7,024 nt of DNA from NCBI GenBank assembly GCA_022706175.1, contig JAKJDB010000134.1, forward strand, positions 1 to 7,024, written 5' to 3'. Below are positions 1 through 5,974 of this stretch, piece by piece (position 1 is the first letter of the stretch; the number at the start of each line of letters is the position of its first letter). The notes under the pieces were generated by a model that was not told the origin of the DNA, ran no database searches, and was given only the letters and a program-made list of their open reading frames with translations. A program made the position numbers and the translations under genes. The stretch comes from Candidatus Zhuqueibacterota bacterium. GTDB lineage: Bacteria > KSB1 > UBA2214.

Positions 1-157
1 GCTTGAGACGCGCCACGCCGTGCGAGGGTATGCCGCGCAGATCCGCCAGCACCAGGTTTTCGGCGCAGATCCGCGCATCCCGCTGAGTGAGGTCAAAGGT
101 TAAAAAGACCTGCTGAATGTACTGCAACAGAGTTTCATCGTTGACCGTTTGTGCCAT
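1..157 (-). CDS. Type-2 malate/L-lactate dehydrogenase family (Ldh_2) protein, 3'-partial
   Basis: Only the first 52 codons are visible; the gene runs off the window at position 1. The family comprises NAD(P)-dependent 2-hydroxyacid dehydrogenases unrelated to the Rossmann-fold malate dehydrogenases, acting on malate, lactate, ureidoglycolate or sulfolactate. The evidence is an N-terminal helix followed by the signature ENLVLADLRGIPSHGVARL at residues 33-51, including the SHG at 45-47. The ATG at 157 is preceded by a near-perfect Shine-Dalgarno site. It overlaps the aconitase end by 23 bases, so it probably belongs to the same transcript. In this setting a malate dehydrogenase supplying oxaloacetate to the citrate synthase is the natural guess, but the specificity-determining residues lie outside the window. 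Confidence 0.8.
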   Translation of the reverse strand, partial: MAQTVNDETLLQYIQQVFLTFDLTQRDARICAENLVLADLRGIPSHGVARLK

Positions 158-2054
158 CCGTCCTCCTTGATGCAAACTCCGCCAGCATGGTGGGGAGGAT
201 GCCTCCGTGTCGATAGTATTTTAGTTCCACCGGCGTATCGATGCGCATCACGACGGAAAAAGTGATCTCCTCACCGTCCGGGCATCGCACGCGGACCGGG
301 ATCTCCTGGCCCGGCCGGCAACCCGCCTCGAGGAGAATGGAGAATTGCTCGCGACCGGTGAGTCCCAGCGTCTGAATGTTTTCTCCAGGCCGGAACTGCA
401 GGGGCAAGACGCCCATATGCACCAGATTGCTGCGATGGATCCGTTCAAAGCTCTCGGCGATCACCGCGCGAACGCCGAGCAGCAGCGTGCCCTTGGCCGC
501 CCAATCGCGCGACGATCCAGTGCCATACTCTTTGCCGGCCAGGATGATGAGAGGGGTTTCTTCCTGGCGGTAGCGCATCGCTGCATCGTAAATACACATG
601 CGCTCTCCATCCGGCAGATGGAGAGTCACTCCGCCTTCCACACCAGGGACCAGCAGATTTTTCAGCCGCACATTGGCGAAAGTGCCGCGTACCATCACCC
701 GGTCGTTGCCCCTGCGCGCGCCGTACGAGTTGAACTCATGCTGCGCCACGCCTAAAGAGAGCAGATAGCGGCCGGCCGGTCCGTCTTTGGCAATGGAACC
801 GGCCGGAGAGATGTGATCGGTGGTGACCGAATCGCCGAACAGGGCCAGAACCCGGCTGTTGAGAATGGGCTGCACGCCGGCGGTCGTTTGATCGAGGAAA
901 AAGGGCGGTTCTTGAATATAGTTGGAATTGGACTGCCAGCGATACAGATCGCCGTCCTGCCCGACCACCGCCTGCCATTCAGGCACCAGCGCGTTAAGAT
1001 CCCGGTACACGGTTTCGTAATGAAAGGAGCGATCCGCCTCGCTGATCATCGCTCGAATCTCCTGATCGGTCGGCCAGAGCTCCTGCAGGGTCACTGGACG
1101 GCCATCTCGATCCCGACCCAACGGCTCGCGGGTCAAATCGATATCCATCCTGCCGGCCAGAGCGTAGGCGATCACCAGAGGCGGCGAGGCAAGAAAGTTG
1201 GCACGGGTATGCGGATTGATCCGTCCTTCAAAATTGCGATTGCCGCTAAGCACCGCTGCCGCCACCAACTCGGACGAGGTAATCGCTGAACTGATCTCCT
1301 GCGCCAACGGTCCGCTGTTGCCGATGCAGGTGGTGCAGCCATAGCCCACCACATGAAATCCGAGTTGTTCGAGAAAAGGAAGCAGGCCCGTCGACTGCAG
1401 ATAGGAGGTGACCACGCGGGAGCCGGGGGCCAGGCTGGTCTTGACATGGGAAGGAACAGACAGCCCTCTCTCAACCGCCTTTTTCGCCAGCAATCCCGCT
1501 GCCAGCATGACCGAAGCATTGCTGGTGTTGGTGCAACTGGTGATGGCCGCGATGACCACGCTGCCATGGCGCAGTTCACAGGATCCTTTTGACGTCTGTA
1601 TGTGCACGCGGCGGTCCAGCTTATCCGCCGCCAGGTTAAATCCGCGCTGATCCAGCGGTGCGGACAGGGAATGAACAAAGGCTTTGCCCGTATCCGCCAG
1701 AGGGATTCTGTCTTGCGGCCGTTTCGGTCCGGCCAGACAGGGTTCGATCCGGCTCAGATCCAGTTCCAAGGTTTCCGTGAACAGAACCTCCTGCCGGTCA
1801 TCGGTTCGAAACAATCCCTGATGTTTGCAGTAACGTTCCACCAGGTCGACCTGATCCGCGGGCCGGCCGGTGCGGCGAAGATAATCGATGCTCTCCTGAT
1901 CCATGGGGAAAAAACTCATGGTGGCGCCGTATTCGGGCGCCATGTTGGCGATGGTGGCACGGTCCGGCAGGCTGACCGCGTTAAGGCCGGGGCCGAAAAA
2001 CTCCACGAATTGATTGACCACCCCTTTTTTGCGCAGCATGTGGGTGACCGTCAA
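135..2054 (-). CDS. acnA: Aconitate hydratase (AcnA/IRP type), C-terminal part, frame broken
   Basis: This frame carries the rest of the aconitase, 639 residues if counted from the TTG at 2054, although family-like coding (GATATDIA) starts slightly upstream at about 2078. The cluster cysteines are present: C174 in TSCTNTSN, and C240 and C243 in [12 protein letters not shown]. The 66-residue spacing between the first two matches IRP1. Other motifs are [11 protein letters not shown] (269-279), [14 protein letters not shown] (407-420), NSYGARRGN (442-450), and in the swivel domain [17 protein letters not shown] (506-522). The two parts joined with the missing segment would give about 900 residues, as expected for AcnA. 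Restart at the TTG is possible because it overlaps the upstream TGA (TTGA), but I see no good ribosome-binding site. The stop at 137-135 lies 23 bases inside the next gene. Core residues show no decay, so the break is recent or artefactual. Confidence 0.9.
   Translation of the reverse strand: MTVTHMLRKKGVVNQFVEFFGPGLNAVSLPDRATIANMAPEYGATMSFFPMDQESIDYLRRTGRPADQVDLVERYCKHQGLFRTDDRQEVLFTETLELDLSRIEPCLAGPKRPQDRIPLADTGKAFVHSLSAPLDQRGFNLAADKLDRRVHIQTSKGSCELRHGSVVIAAITSCTNTSNASVMLAAGLLAKKAVERGLSVPSHVKTSLAPGSRVVTSYLQSTGLLPFLEQLGFHVVGYGCTTCIGNSGPLAQEISSAITSSELVAAAVLSGNRNFEGRINPHTRANFLASPPLVIAYALAGRMDIDLTREPLGRDRDGRPVTLQELWPTDQEIRAMISEADRSFHYETVYRDLNALVPEWQAVVGQDGDLYRWQSNSNYIQEPPFFLDQTTAGVQPILNSRVLALFGDSVTTDHISPAGSIAKDGPAGRYLLSLGVAQHEFNSYGARRGNDRVMVRGTFANVRLKNLLVPGVEGGVTLHLPDGERMCIYDAAMRYRQEETPLIILAGKEYGTGSSRDWAAKGTLLLGVRAVIAESFERIHRSNLVHMGVLPLQFRPGENIQTLGLTGREQFSILLEAGCRPGQEIPVRVRCPDGEEITFSVVMRIDTPVELKYYRHGGILPTMLAEFASRRTDGTNGQR
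161..168 (-). promoter_or_regulatory. Strong Shine-Dalgarno site for the malate/lactate dehydrogenase gene
   Basis: The minus strand reads AAGGAGGA, 3 to 5 bases before the ATG at 157, and sits within the last codons of aconitase. It is the strongest ribosome-binding site in the window, fixes the start, and would allow independent initiation despite the overlap. Confidence 0.8.
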
Positions 2055-2785
2055 TGCGATGTCCGTTGCTGTGGCGCCGCCTCGATGCCGCCGACGCCCC
2101 AGCCGACGATGCCGAGCCCATTGATCATGGTGGTGTGCGAATCGGTGCCGACCACACTGTCCGGATAGGCGATGGGGCGACCGTCTTTCTCGCTGCGGCA
2201 GACGCCGCGGGCGAGAAATTCCAGGTTCACCTGGTGAATGATGCCCATGCCCGGCGGCACGATCTGTACGGTTTTAAAGGCCTGTTGTCCCCATTTGAGG
2301 AATTCATAGCGTTCACGATTGCGTTCGAATTCCAGTTGCATGTTGGCGGCCAGCGCTTCAGCGCAGGCGTGATGATCCACCTGGACCGAATGATCCACGA
2401 TCAGATCCGCTGGAATGAGCGGCTCGATCTGTTTGGGATCTCCGCCCAGACGCTGTAACGCGGAACGCATGGCGGCCAGATCCACCAGGGCGGGCACGCC
2501 GGTGAAATCCTGCAGAATGACCCGCGCGGGCATAAACGGGATCTCGACCGCTTGGGGTTCAGCGGCGGACCAATTCGCCAGATGAACGACATCCTGCTCC
2601 GCGACGGTTGCCGATTCACTGTTGCGCAGCAGGGATTCGAGCAGCACGCGCAGGCTGAAGGGAAGCCGGCCAACGGCGCTAAAGCCCTGCTGCTGCACAT
2701 GGGGCAGGGAAAAGATGTCGACCGGTCCGGCGTTGGTGTTCAGAGTCATTCGGGCGCCGAATCGGTTTTTCGCGGTTGCACTCAT
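2051..2785 (-). CDS. acnA: Aconitate hydratase (AcnA/IRP type), N-terminal part, frame broken
   Basis: This is the first 236 or so residues of an AcnA-type aconitase, which interconverts citrate and isocitrate through cis-aconitate. Family motifs are [17 protein letters not shown] (91-107), DHSVQVD (131-137), GTDSHTTM (213-220) and [14 protein letters not shown] (223-236). After IEA at 236 the frame runs into eight non-family residues and a TGA at 2053-2051. The family would continue with a segment of about 27 residues (containing a MLGQP...MLIP-like stretch) that is absent here. The rest of the protein resumes in another frame. The ATG at 2785 overlaps the preceding stop as ATGA. The fragment alone lacks all three [4Fe-4S] cysteines, so it cannot be an active aconitase. 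Confidence 0.9.
   Translation of the reverse strand: MSATAKNRFGARMTLNTNAGPVDIFSLPHVQQQGFSAVGRLPFSLRVLLESLLRNSESATVAEQDVVHLANWSAAEPQAVEIPFMPARVILQDFTGVPALVDLAAMRSALQRLGGDPKQIEPLIPADLIVDHSVQVDHHACAEALAANMQLEFERNRERYEFLKWGQQAFKTVQIVPPGMGIIHQVNLEFLARGVCRSEKDGRPIAYPDSVVGTDSHTTMINGLGIVGWGVGGIEAAPQQRTSH
2070..2086 (-). other. Deletion/frameshift junction in the aconitase gene
   Basis: Reading the minus strand, ATC GAG GCG (family IEA) is followed directly by GC GCC ACA GCA ACG GAC, which in the shifted frame is the family G-A-T-A-T-D stretch that precedes LTVT-MLRK. In AcnA relatives I remember, about 27 residues separate these motifs. The loss is therefore roughly 80-85 bases and not a multiple of three. 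The breakpoint lies at about 2075-2083. Whether the lesion is real or an assembly or sequencing error cannot be told from this window. Confidence 0.8.
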
Positions 2786-4005
2786 GCCTCTTGCCTCGTC
2801 GTTTGAATGTTCTTTTTCAGCGATTTCCAGCGACTCTGCAGATAAGGATCCTGCAGCGTCTCCATCAGATAGTCGCAGAACTGGCGGCTGGTGGCGCCGT
2901 CGGCGCGGCCGGTGATCACCCGTTCTTTTTCAAACCGGCTGCAGATGTCCAGCGCCATCTCGATCTTTTCCGCATTGGCGATAAAACCGATGTGGCGCAG
3001 CATCATCGCCGCCGCCCGGATCAGGCTGCAGGGATCGGCGTACTGGCCGCGCCCCTCTTCCATCATGCGCGGCGCAGAACCATGAATGGCTTCGAACATG
3101 GCGTAACGCTTGCCGATGTTGGCGCTGCCGGCGGTGCCGACGCCGCCCTGAAACTCGGCCGCCTCATCGGTGAGAATATCGCCGTACAGGTTGGGCATGA
3201 CCAGAACACGAAACTGCGTGCGGCGTTTGGGATCGATCAGCTTGGCCGTCATGATGTCGATGTACCAGGCGTCCCATTTGATGTCCGGATAGCGTTTGCC
3301 GATCCGCTCGGCGGTCTCGAGAAACAGCCCGTCTGTGGTCTTGATGACATTGGCCTTGGTGACCACCGTGACTTTGGGGATTCTGTTGGTGTGCGCATAG
3401 TTGAAAGCCATCTCGATGATGCGTTCACAGCCCTGTTTGGTTACGGCGGTGAAATCGATGGCCAGGTCCTCGGTCACCTGAATGCCTTTGCTGCCGAGGA
3501 TATAGGCGCCCTCGGTGTTCTCGCGGAAAAAGACCCAATCGATGCCCTCCTGCGGCACCTGCACAGGCCGCACGTTGGCGAACAGGTCCAGTTCGCGCCG
3601 CATGGCCACGTTGGCGCTTTCGATGTTGGGATACGGCCCGCCTTTTTCCGGCGTCGTGGTCGGCGCTTTGAGGATCACATGACAGGCTTTGAGCTCGGCC
3701 AGCACATCATCCGGAATGGCCTTGAGATGTTTGATCCGGTTTTCAATGGTCAACCCTTCGATCGTACGAAAGGCCACCCGGCCGCTGCGGACCTCGTCGG
3801 CAAGAACATGCTCCAACACCCGCTGGGTCTCCTGGGCGATGATGGGTCCGATGCCGTCGCCCCAGCAGACCCCGATGAGGATCGGCTTGAGCGCCGCATA
3901 ATCGATCCATTGCGCATTTTTTTTCATCTCCGCCACCCGCGCCAGCTGCTCTTCGATCAGCGCACTGAAATGGGCTTTGGCTTTTTCCAATTCGGGGGAG
4001 GACAT
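2782..4005 (-). CDS. icd: Isocitrate dehydrogenase (IDH/IMDH beta-decarboxylating dehydrogenase family)
   Basis: The enzyme oxidatively decarboxylates isocitrate to 2-oxoglutarate in the cytoplasm. The 407-residue length is normal for a bacterial homodimeric enzyme. The substrate site is complete by comparison with E. coli Icd: S130, N132 and R136 in SANVAMR, R146 in NVRPV, R161 and Y168 in [10 protein letters not shown]217 in TKAN, and metal ligands D250 (YID), D276 and D280 (NLYGDILTD). The HGSAP loop is at 308-312. The residues after it are R313-M314, where NADP enzymes usually have K-Y and NAD enzymes D-I, followed by a longer [10 protein letters not shown] loop, so the cofactor is uncertain. 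Residues 1-35 form a charged helical extension before the first strand. The ATG start is supported by AAAGGAA upstream. The stop overlaps the aconitase start as ATGA. Isopropylmalate or homoisocitrate dehydrogenase are alternatives, made unlikely by the operon. Confidence 0.85.
   Translation of the reverse strand: MSSPELEKAKAHFSALIEEQLARVAEMKKNAQWIDYAALKPILIGVCWGDGIGPIIAQETQRVLEHVLADEVRSGRVAFRTIEGLTIENRIKHLKAIPDDVLAELKACHVILKAPTTTPEKGGPYPNIESANVAMRRELDLFANVRPVQVPQEGIDWVFFRENTEGAYILGSKGIQVTEDLAIDFTAVTKQGCERIIEMAFNYAHTNRIPKVTVVTKANVIKTTDGLFLETAERIGKRYPDIKWDAWYIDIMTAKLIDPKRRTQFRVLVMPNLYGDILTDEAAEFQGGVGTAGSANIGKRYAMFEAIHGSAPRMMEEGRGQYADPCSLIRAAAMMLRHIGFIANAEKIEMALDICSRFEKERVITGRADGATSRQFCDYLMETLQDPYLQSRWKSLKKNIQTTRQEA
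2787..2792 (-). promoter_or_regulatory. Shine-Dalgarno-like site for the aconitase start
   Basis: The minus strand reads AAGAGG just before the ATG at 2785, inside the last codons of the isocitrate dehydrogenase gene. The spacing is short, but together with the ATGA stop/start overlap it suggests translational coupling. Confidence 0.5.
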
Positions 4006-4013
4006 AGAGGATT

Positions 4014-4020
4014 TTCCTTT
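4014..4020 (-). promoter_or_regulatory. Shine-Dalgarno site for isocitrate dehydrogenase
   Basis: On the minus strand this reads AAAGGAA, about 8 bases before the ATG at 4005. It lies in the 31-base gap after the fusion gene and supports the ATG at 4005 as the start. Confidence 0.7.
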
Positions 4021-4036
4021 CTATGGGTTATTCGCT

Positions 4037-5914
4037 TCAAACGTGAGTGCTCGTTCGTTTCGGTTGATGGTCTATGATGCGTTGGTTGATTTCTTTCAAC
4101 TCCGCTTCGATCCGCCCCAGCATCAAACGGCAGTACGAATCATACTCTGCGCCGCACGTTAGAGCTTCTTCTTTCAGGCCTTTTTCCACCAGGTCGATAA
4201 AGGCGTTCAAGGAAGACGCCGACACCGGCATCGGCTGCGCCGCCCAGTCCACCAGCGATTGTTCGATCTCTTCATAGTGGGCCTGAAACGGACACTCTTT
4301 GACGCCTTTGAACGGATAGGGGTTGGCGGCGATCTGAAATCCTTTCAACGCCATGATCAGCGGCTGGTAATCACGGCCGGCCGTCAGTCTGGGAAATTGA
4401 AATTCCACGACCGAAGACCACTTGCGCTCCGACGGATTCTGATGATGCCGGTTCAACCGCGACAGGCAGACGCCGACCTCGGGATGGGTGATCTCCTCTT
4501 TATGAATGCGCCATTCGCGCAGCCGTCCCTGATCGTCCTTGCGCAGATCTCCGCCCAGCAGCAGCAGGCAGAGAAAAAATTGCGGATCGTCGATTTTGCG
4601 AAAGGCGCGGTCCGGCAACGTCTCGATGCTGATGTGCAGACTGTGCGGTTGAACATCGATATAGTCCGCCGCCAGTTCGATCATGCGGCTGAGCACCCAC
4701 GCGTCGTCGGTGGCCGGTTTGCTCACATCGCCCAGCAGACGATAGCGGCCGAACGCCAACTCCATAAAACCGCGCGTGCGCACATCCGGCGAAGTTAAAA
4801 AGCCATGATCATCGATATGCGCGCCCAACTTCCAGCCGCGGCGCATGAGATCGAAATCATAAAAATAATAAAAGCCGTCGTAGACCGGATCTTGGCGCTC
4901 CGCTGCCGCGATGGCCTGGACGCCGAGGTTGGAGAACTCGAGTTCTGCGCCCAGCGGATGGCTGCCGCTGCGCCGGTGTTTCTTGACCTGATAGACGATC
5001 TCGTCAGCCAGGTCAAGATCAAAGATCTCTTCAGCGATCATGATGGCCGCCACGCCGTAATCGATATAGCGCAGGTCCTCACGATAGGTGTCGACGCCCA
5101 TCTGGGTCATGGCGGTCTGTACCCGCTTCCGCTGCGTTTGCAGCAGCTGAAGCGCCATCAATCCGGACAGCGTGTGATGATAATAGTTTGGTTTTGTCTG
5201 CACACTGCCGCGGTATTGGTCGCGAAACTTTTCTTCTAATTGATTAAAGATAATAAACTTAATTACCATAGACAGGTAGGCGGCGGCATAGGCTTGGGCC
5301 TTGCGATCCGCGGCCAGCCAGTCCAGGGACGGCAGACTGGCGCTTTCGATCTCATGCTTGATGATGAACGGCGGCAGGCCGGCGTCGAGAAAATGCTGGC
5401 TGAGCAGTGATTCGACCTCCTCGGACAACAGTTCGCGGGTGACCATGAGCGACAAATGCCTGCGGTCCATGAGCAGGTTGCGATCCGCTTTGTTCTCCAG
5501 ATAGCGCTCCACCTGGCGGGCGACAAACTCCTCGATCCGGTCTCGGTCGTTGAAGCCTTTTTTAAGATAAGGCTTGAGCGCTTTGGGATCGCCGACATAG
5601 ACATAGGCCCGGGTGATCTCCCCGTTGATTTTAACGCGGGCGATGCGCCGGTGATAGAGGTGGCCCTCGCCCTCATATTCGTCCAGTTTTTGCAAAGCAG
5701 CCGGGGTGACGCCGGAGAGCAGTTTTCCGCTGATGCGGGAGCCGTTCCAGGGCAGGGCAAAAGCAAAGCTGTTGCGCCGTTGCACGCGACGATGATCCAG
5801 CAGTTCAGCCGGCTGTGCGGAAAAGGTGCGGCCGGTCAGAATGTGAAAATACTGATCATTGTTCAACGAGCCGTAGACGAACAGCTTGTCCAATGTCGGG
5901 TTTGTGGTTTCCAA
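4037..5914 (-). CDS. GGCT-domain protein fused to a putative GS-fold amidoligase (COOH-NH2 ligase)-like domain
   Basis: I do not recognise the full-length protein of 625 residues. Residues 11 to about 110 look like a gamma-glutamylcyclotransferase/AIG2 domain: the substrate-loop VYGSL is at 13-17, and LDEYEG at 77-82 carries the likely catalytic glutamate (E81, by analogy with human GGCT), followed by a YHRR...AYVYVGD strand pattern. Residues about 150-310 are mostly helical with no recognised motif. Residues about 318-535 show a motif order like glutamine-synthetase-fold amidoligases: GAELEF (322-327), an acidic HIDDHG (366-371), MELAFGR (384-390), HSLHIS (424-429) and VVEFQFPRL (502-510). 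The last 90 residues are helical. There is no signal peptide or clear membrane segment, so it is probably cytoplasmic. The TTG start at 5914 has only a weak GAG upstream; an in-frame TAA lies about 36 bases further up, so little extension is possible. It lies 60 bases after the citrate synthase gene and 31 before isocitrate dehydrogenase. The GGCT call is fairly firm, the amidoligase call is inference, and the substrate is unknown. Confidence 0.75.
   Translation of the reverse strand: METTNPTLDKLFVYGSLNNDQYFHILTGRTFSAQPAELLDHRRVQRRNSFAFALPWNGSRISGKLLSGVTPAALQKLDEYEGEGHLYHRRIARVKINGEITRAYVYVGDPKALKPYLKKGFNDRDRIEEFVARQVERYLENKADRNLLMDRRHLSLMVTRELLSEEVESLLSQHFLDAGLPPFIIKHEIESASLPSLDWLAADRKAQAYAAAYLSMVIKFIIFNQLEEKFRDQYRGSVQTKPNYYHHTLSGLMALQLLQTQRKRVQTAMTQMGVDTYREDLRYIDYGVAAIMIAEEIFDLDLADEIVYQVKKHRRSGSHPLGAELEFSNLGVQAIAAAERQDPVYDGFYYFYDFDLMRRGWKLGAHIDDHGFLTSPDVRTRGFMELAFGRYRLLGDVSKPATDDAWVLSRMIELAADYIDVQPHSLHISIETLPDRAFRKIDDPQFFLCLLLLGGDLRKDDQGRLREWRIHKEEITHPEVGVCLSRLNRHHQNPSERKWSSVVEFQFPRLTAGRDYQPLIMALKGFQIAANPYPFKGVKECPFQAHYEEIEQSLVDWAAQPMPVSASSLNAFIDLVEKGLKEEALTCGAEYDSYCRLMLGRIEAELKEINQRIIDHQPKRTSTHV
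4310..4963 (-). other. Putative amidoligase-like catalytic region inside the GGCT fusion protein
   Basis: This stretch encodes residues about 318-535 of the fusion. The family of GS/GCS-fold COOH-NH2 ligases typically has an ExE near the first strand, a second acidic residue in a SP/ELA-like strand, a GLHVH-like histidine motif and a late VEFR-like strand. Here the corresponding candidates are E324/E326 (coding bases 4951-4934), E385, H424/H427 (4645-4628) and E504 within VVEF (4411-4400). The order matches, but the individual motifs are degenerate: HSLHIS in place of GLHVH, and VEFQ in place of VEFR. The assignment is by eye and needs a profile or structure comparison. Confidence 0.45.
5585..5884 (-). 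other. GGCT/AIG2-like domain of the fusion protein
   Basis: This stretch encodes residues 11 to about 110. GGCT-fold enzymes cleave gamma-glutamyl amides or amines by cyclising the glutamyl group to 5-oxoproline. The VYGSL loop (bases 5878-5864) and LDEYEG (5686-5669) are the two signature elements, and the roughly 100-residue length is normal for the domain. Both elements are intact, so I expect the domain to be active rather than a relic. Confidence 0.75.
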
Positions 5915-5974
5915 AAAACTCAGGTTGTCAATGGCCGTACAGGATTAGATGCTGTGTGCTCCGCTGCCGGGGGA

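Noticed and set aside
2051..2086. Programmed ribosomal frameshift in aconitase
   Set aside because: There is no slippery heptamer, and a frame change alone would not restore the missing conserved segment of about 27 residues.
1602..2168. Plus-strand open frame opposite the aconitase break
   Set aside because: It spans both aconitase parts in antisense and shows no family features.
2776..4077. Long plus-strand open frame (433 codons) opposite isocitrate dehydrogenase
   Set aside because: It lies wholly antisense to a gene with a complete active site, its translation resembles no family, and long antisense frames are common opposite GC-rich coding sequence.
5915..5974. Terminator or promoter in the 60-base gap after the citrate synthase gene
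   Set aside because: I see no GC-rich hairpin followed by a T run and no convincing -35/-10 pair. The run of Ts just before the start codon lacks a stem.
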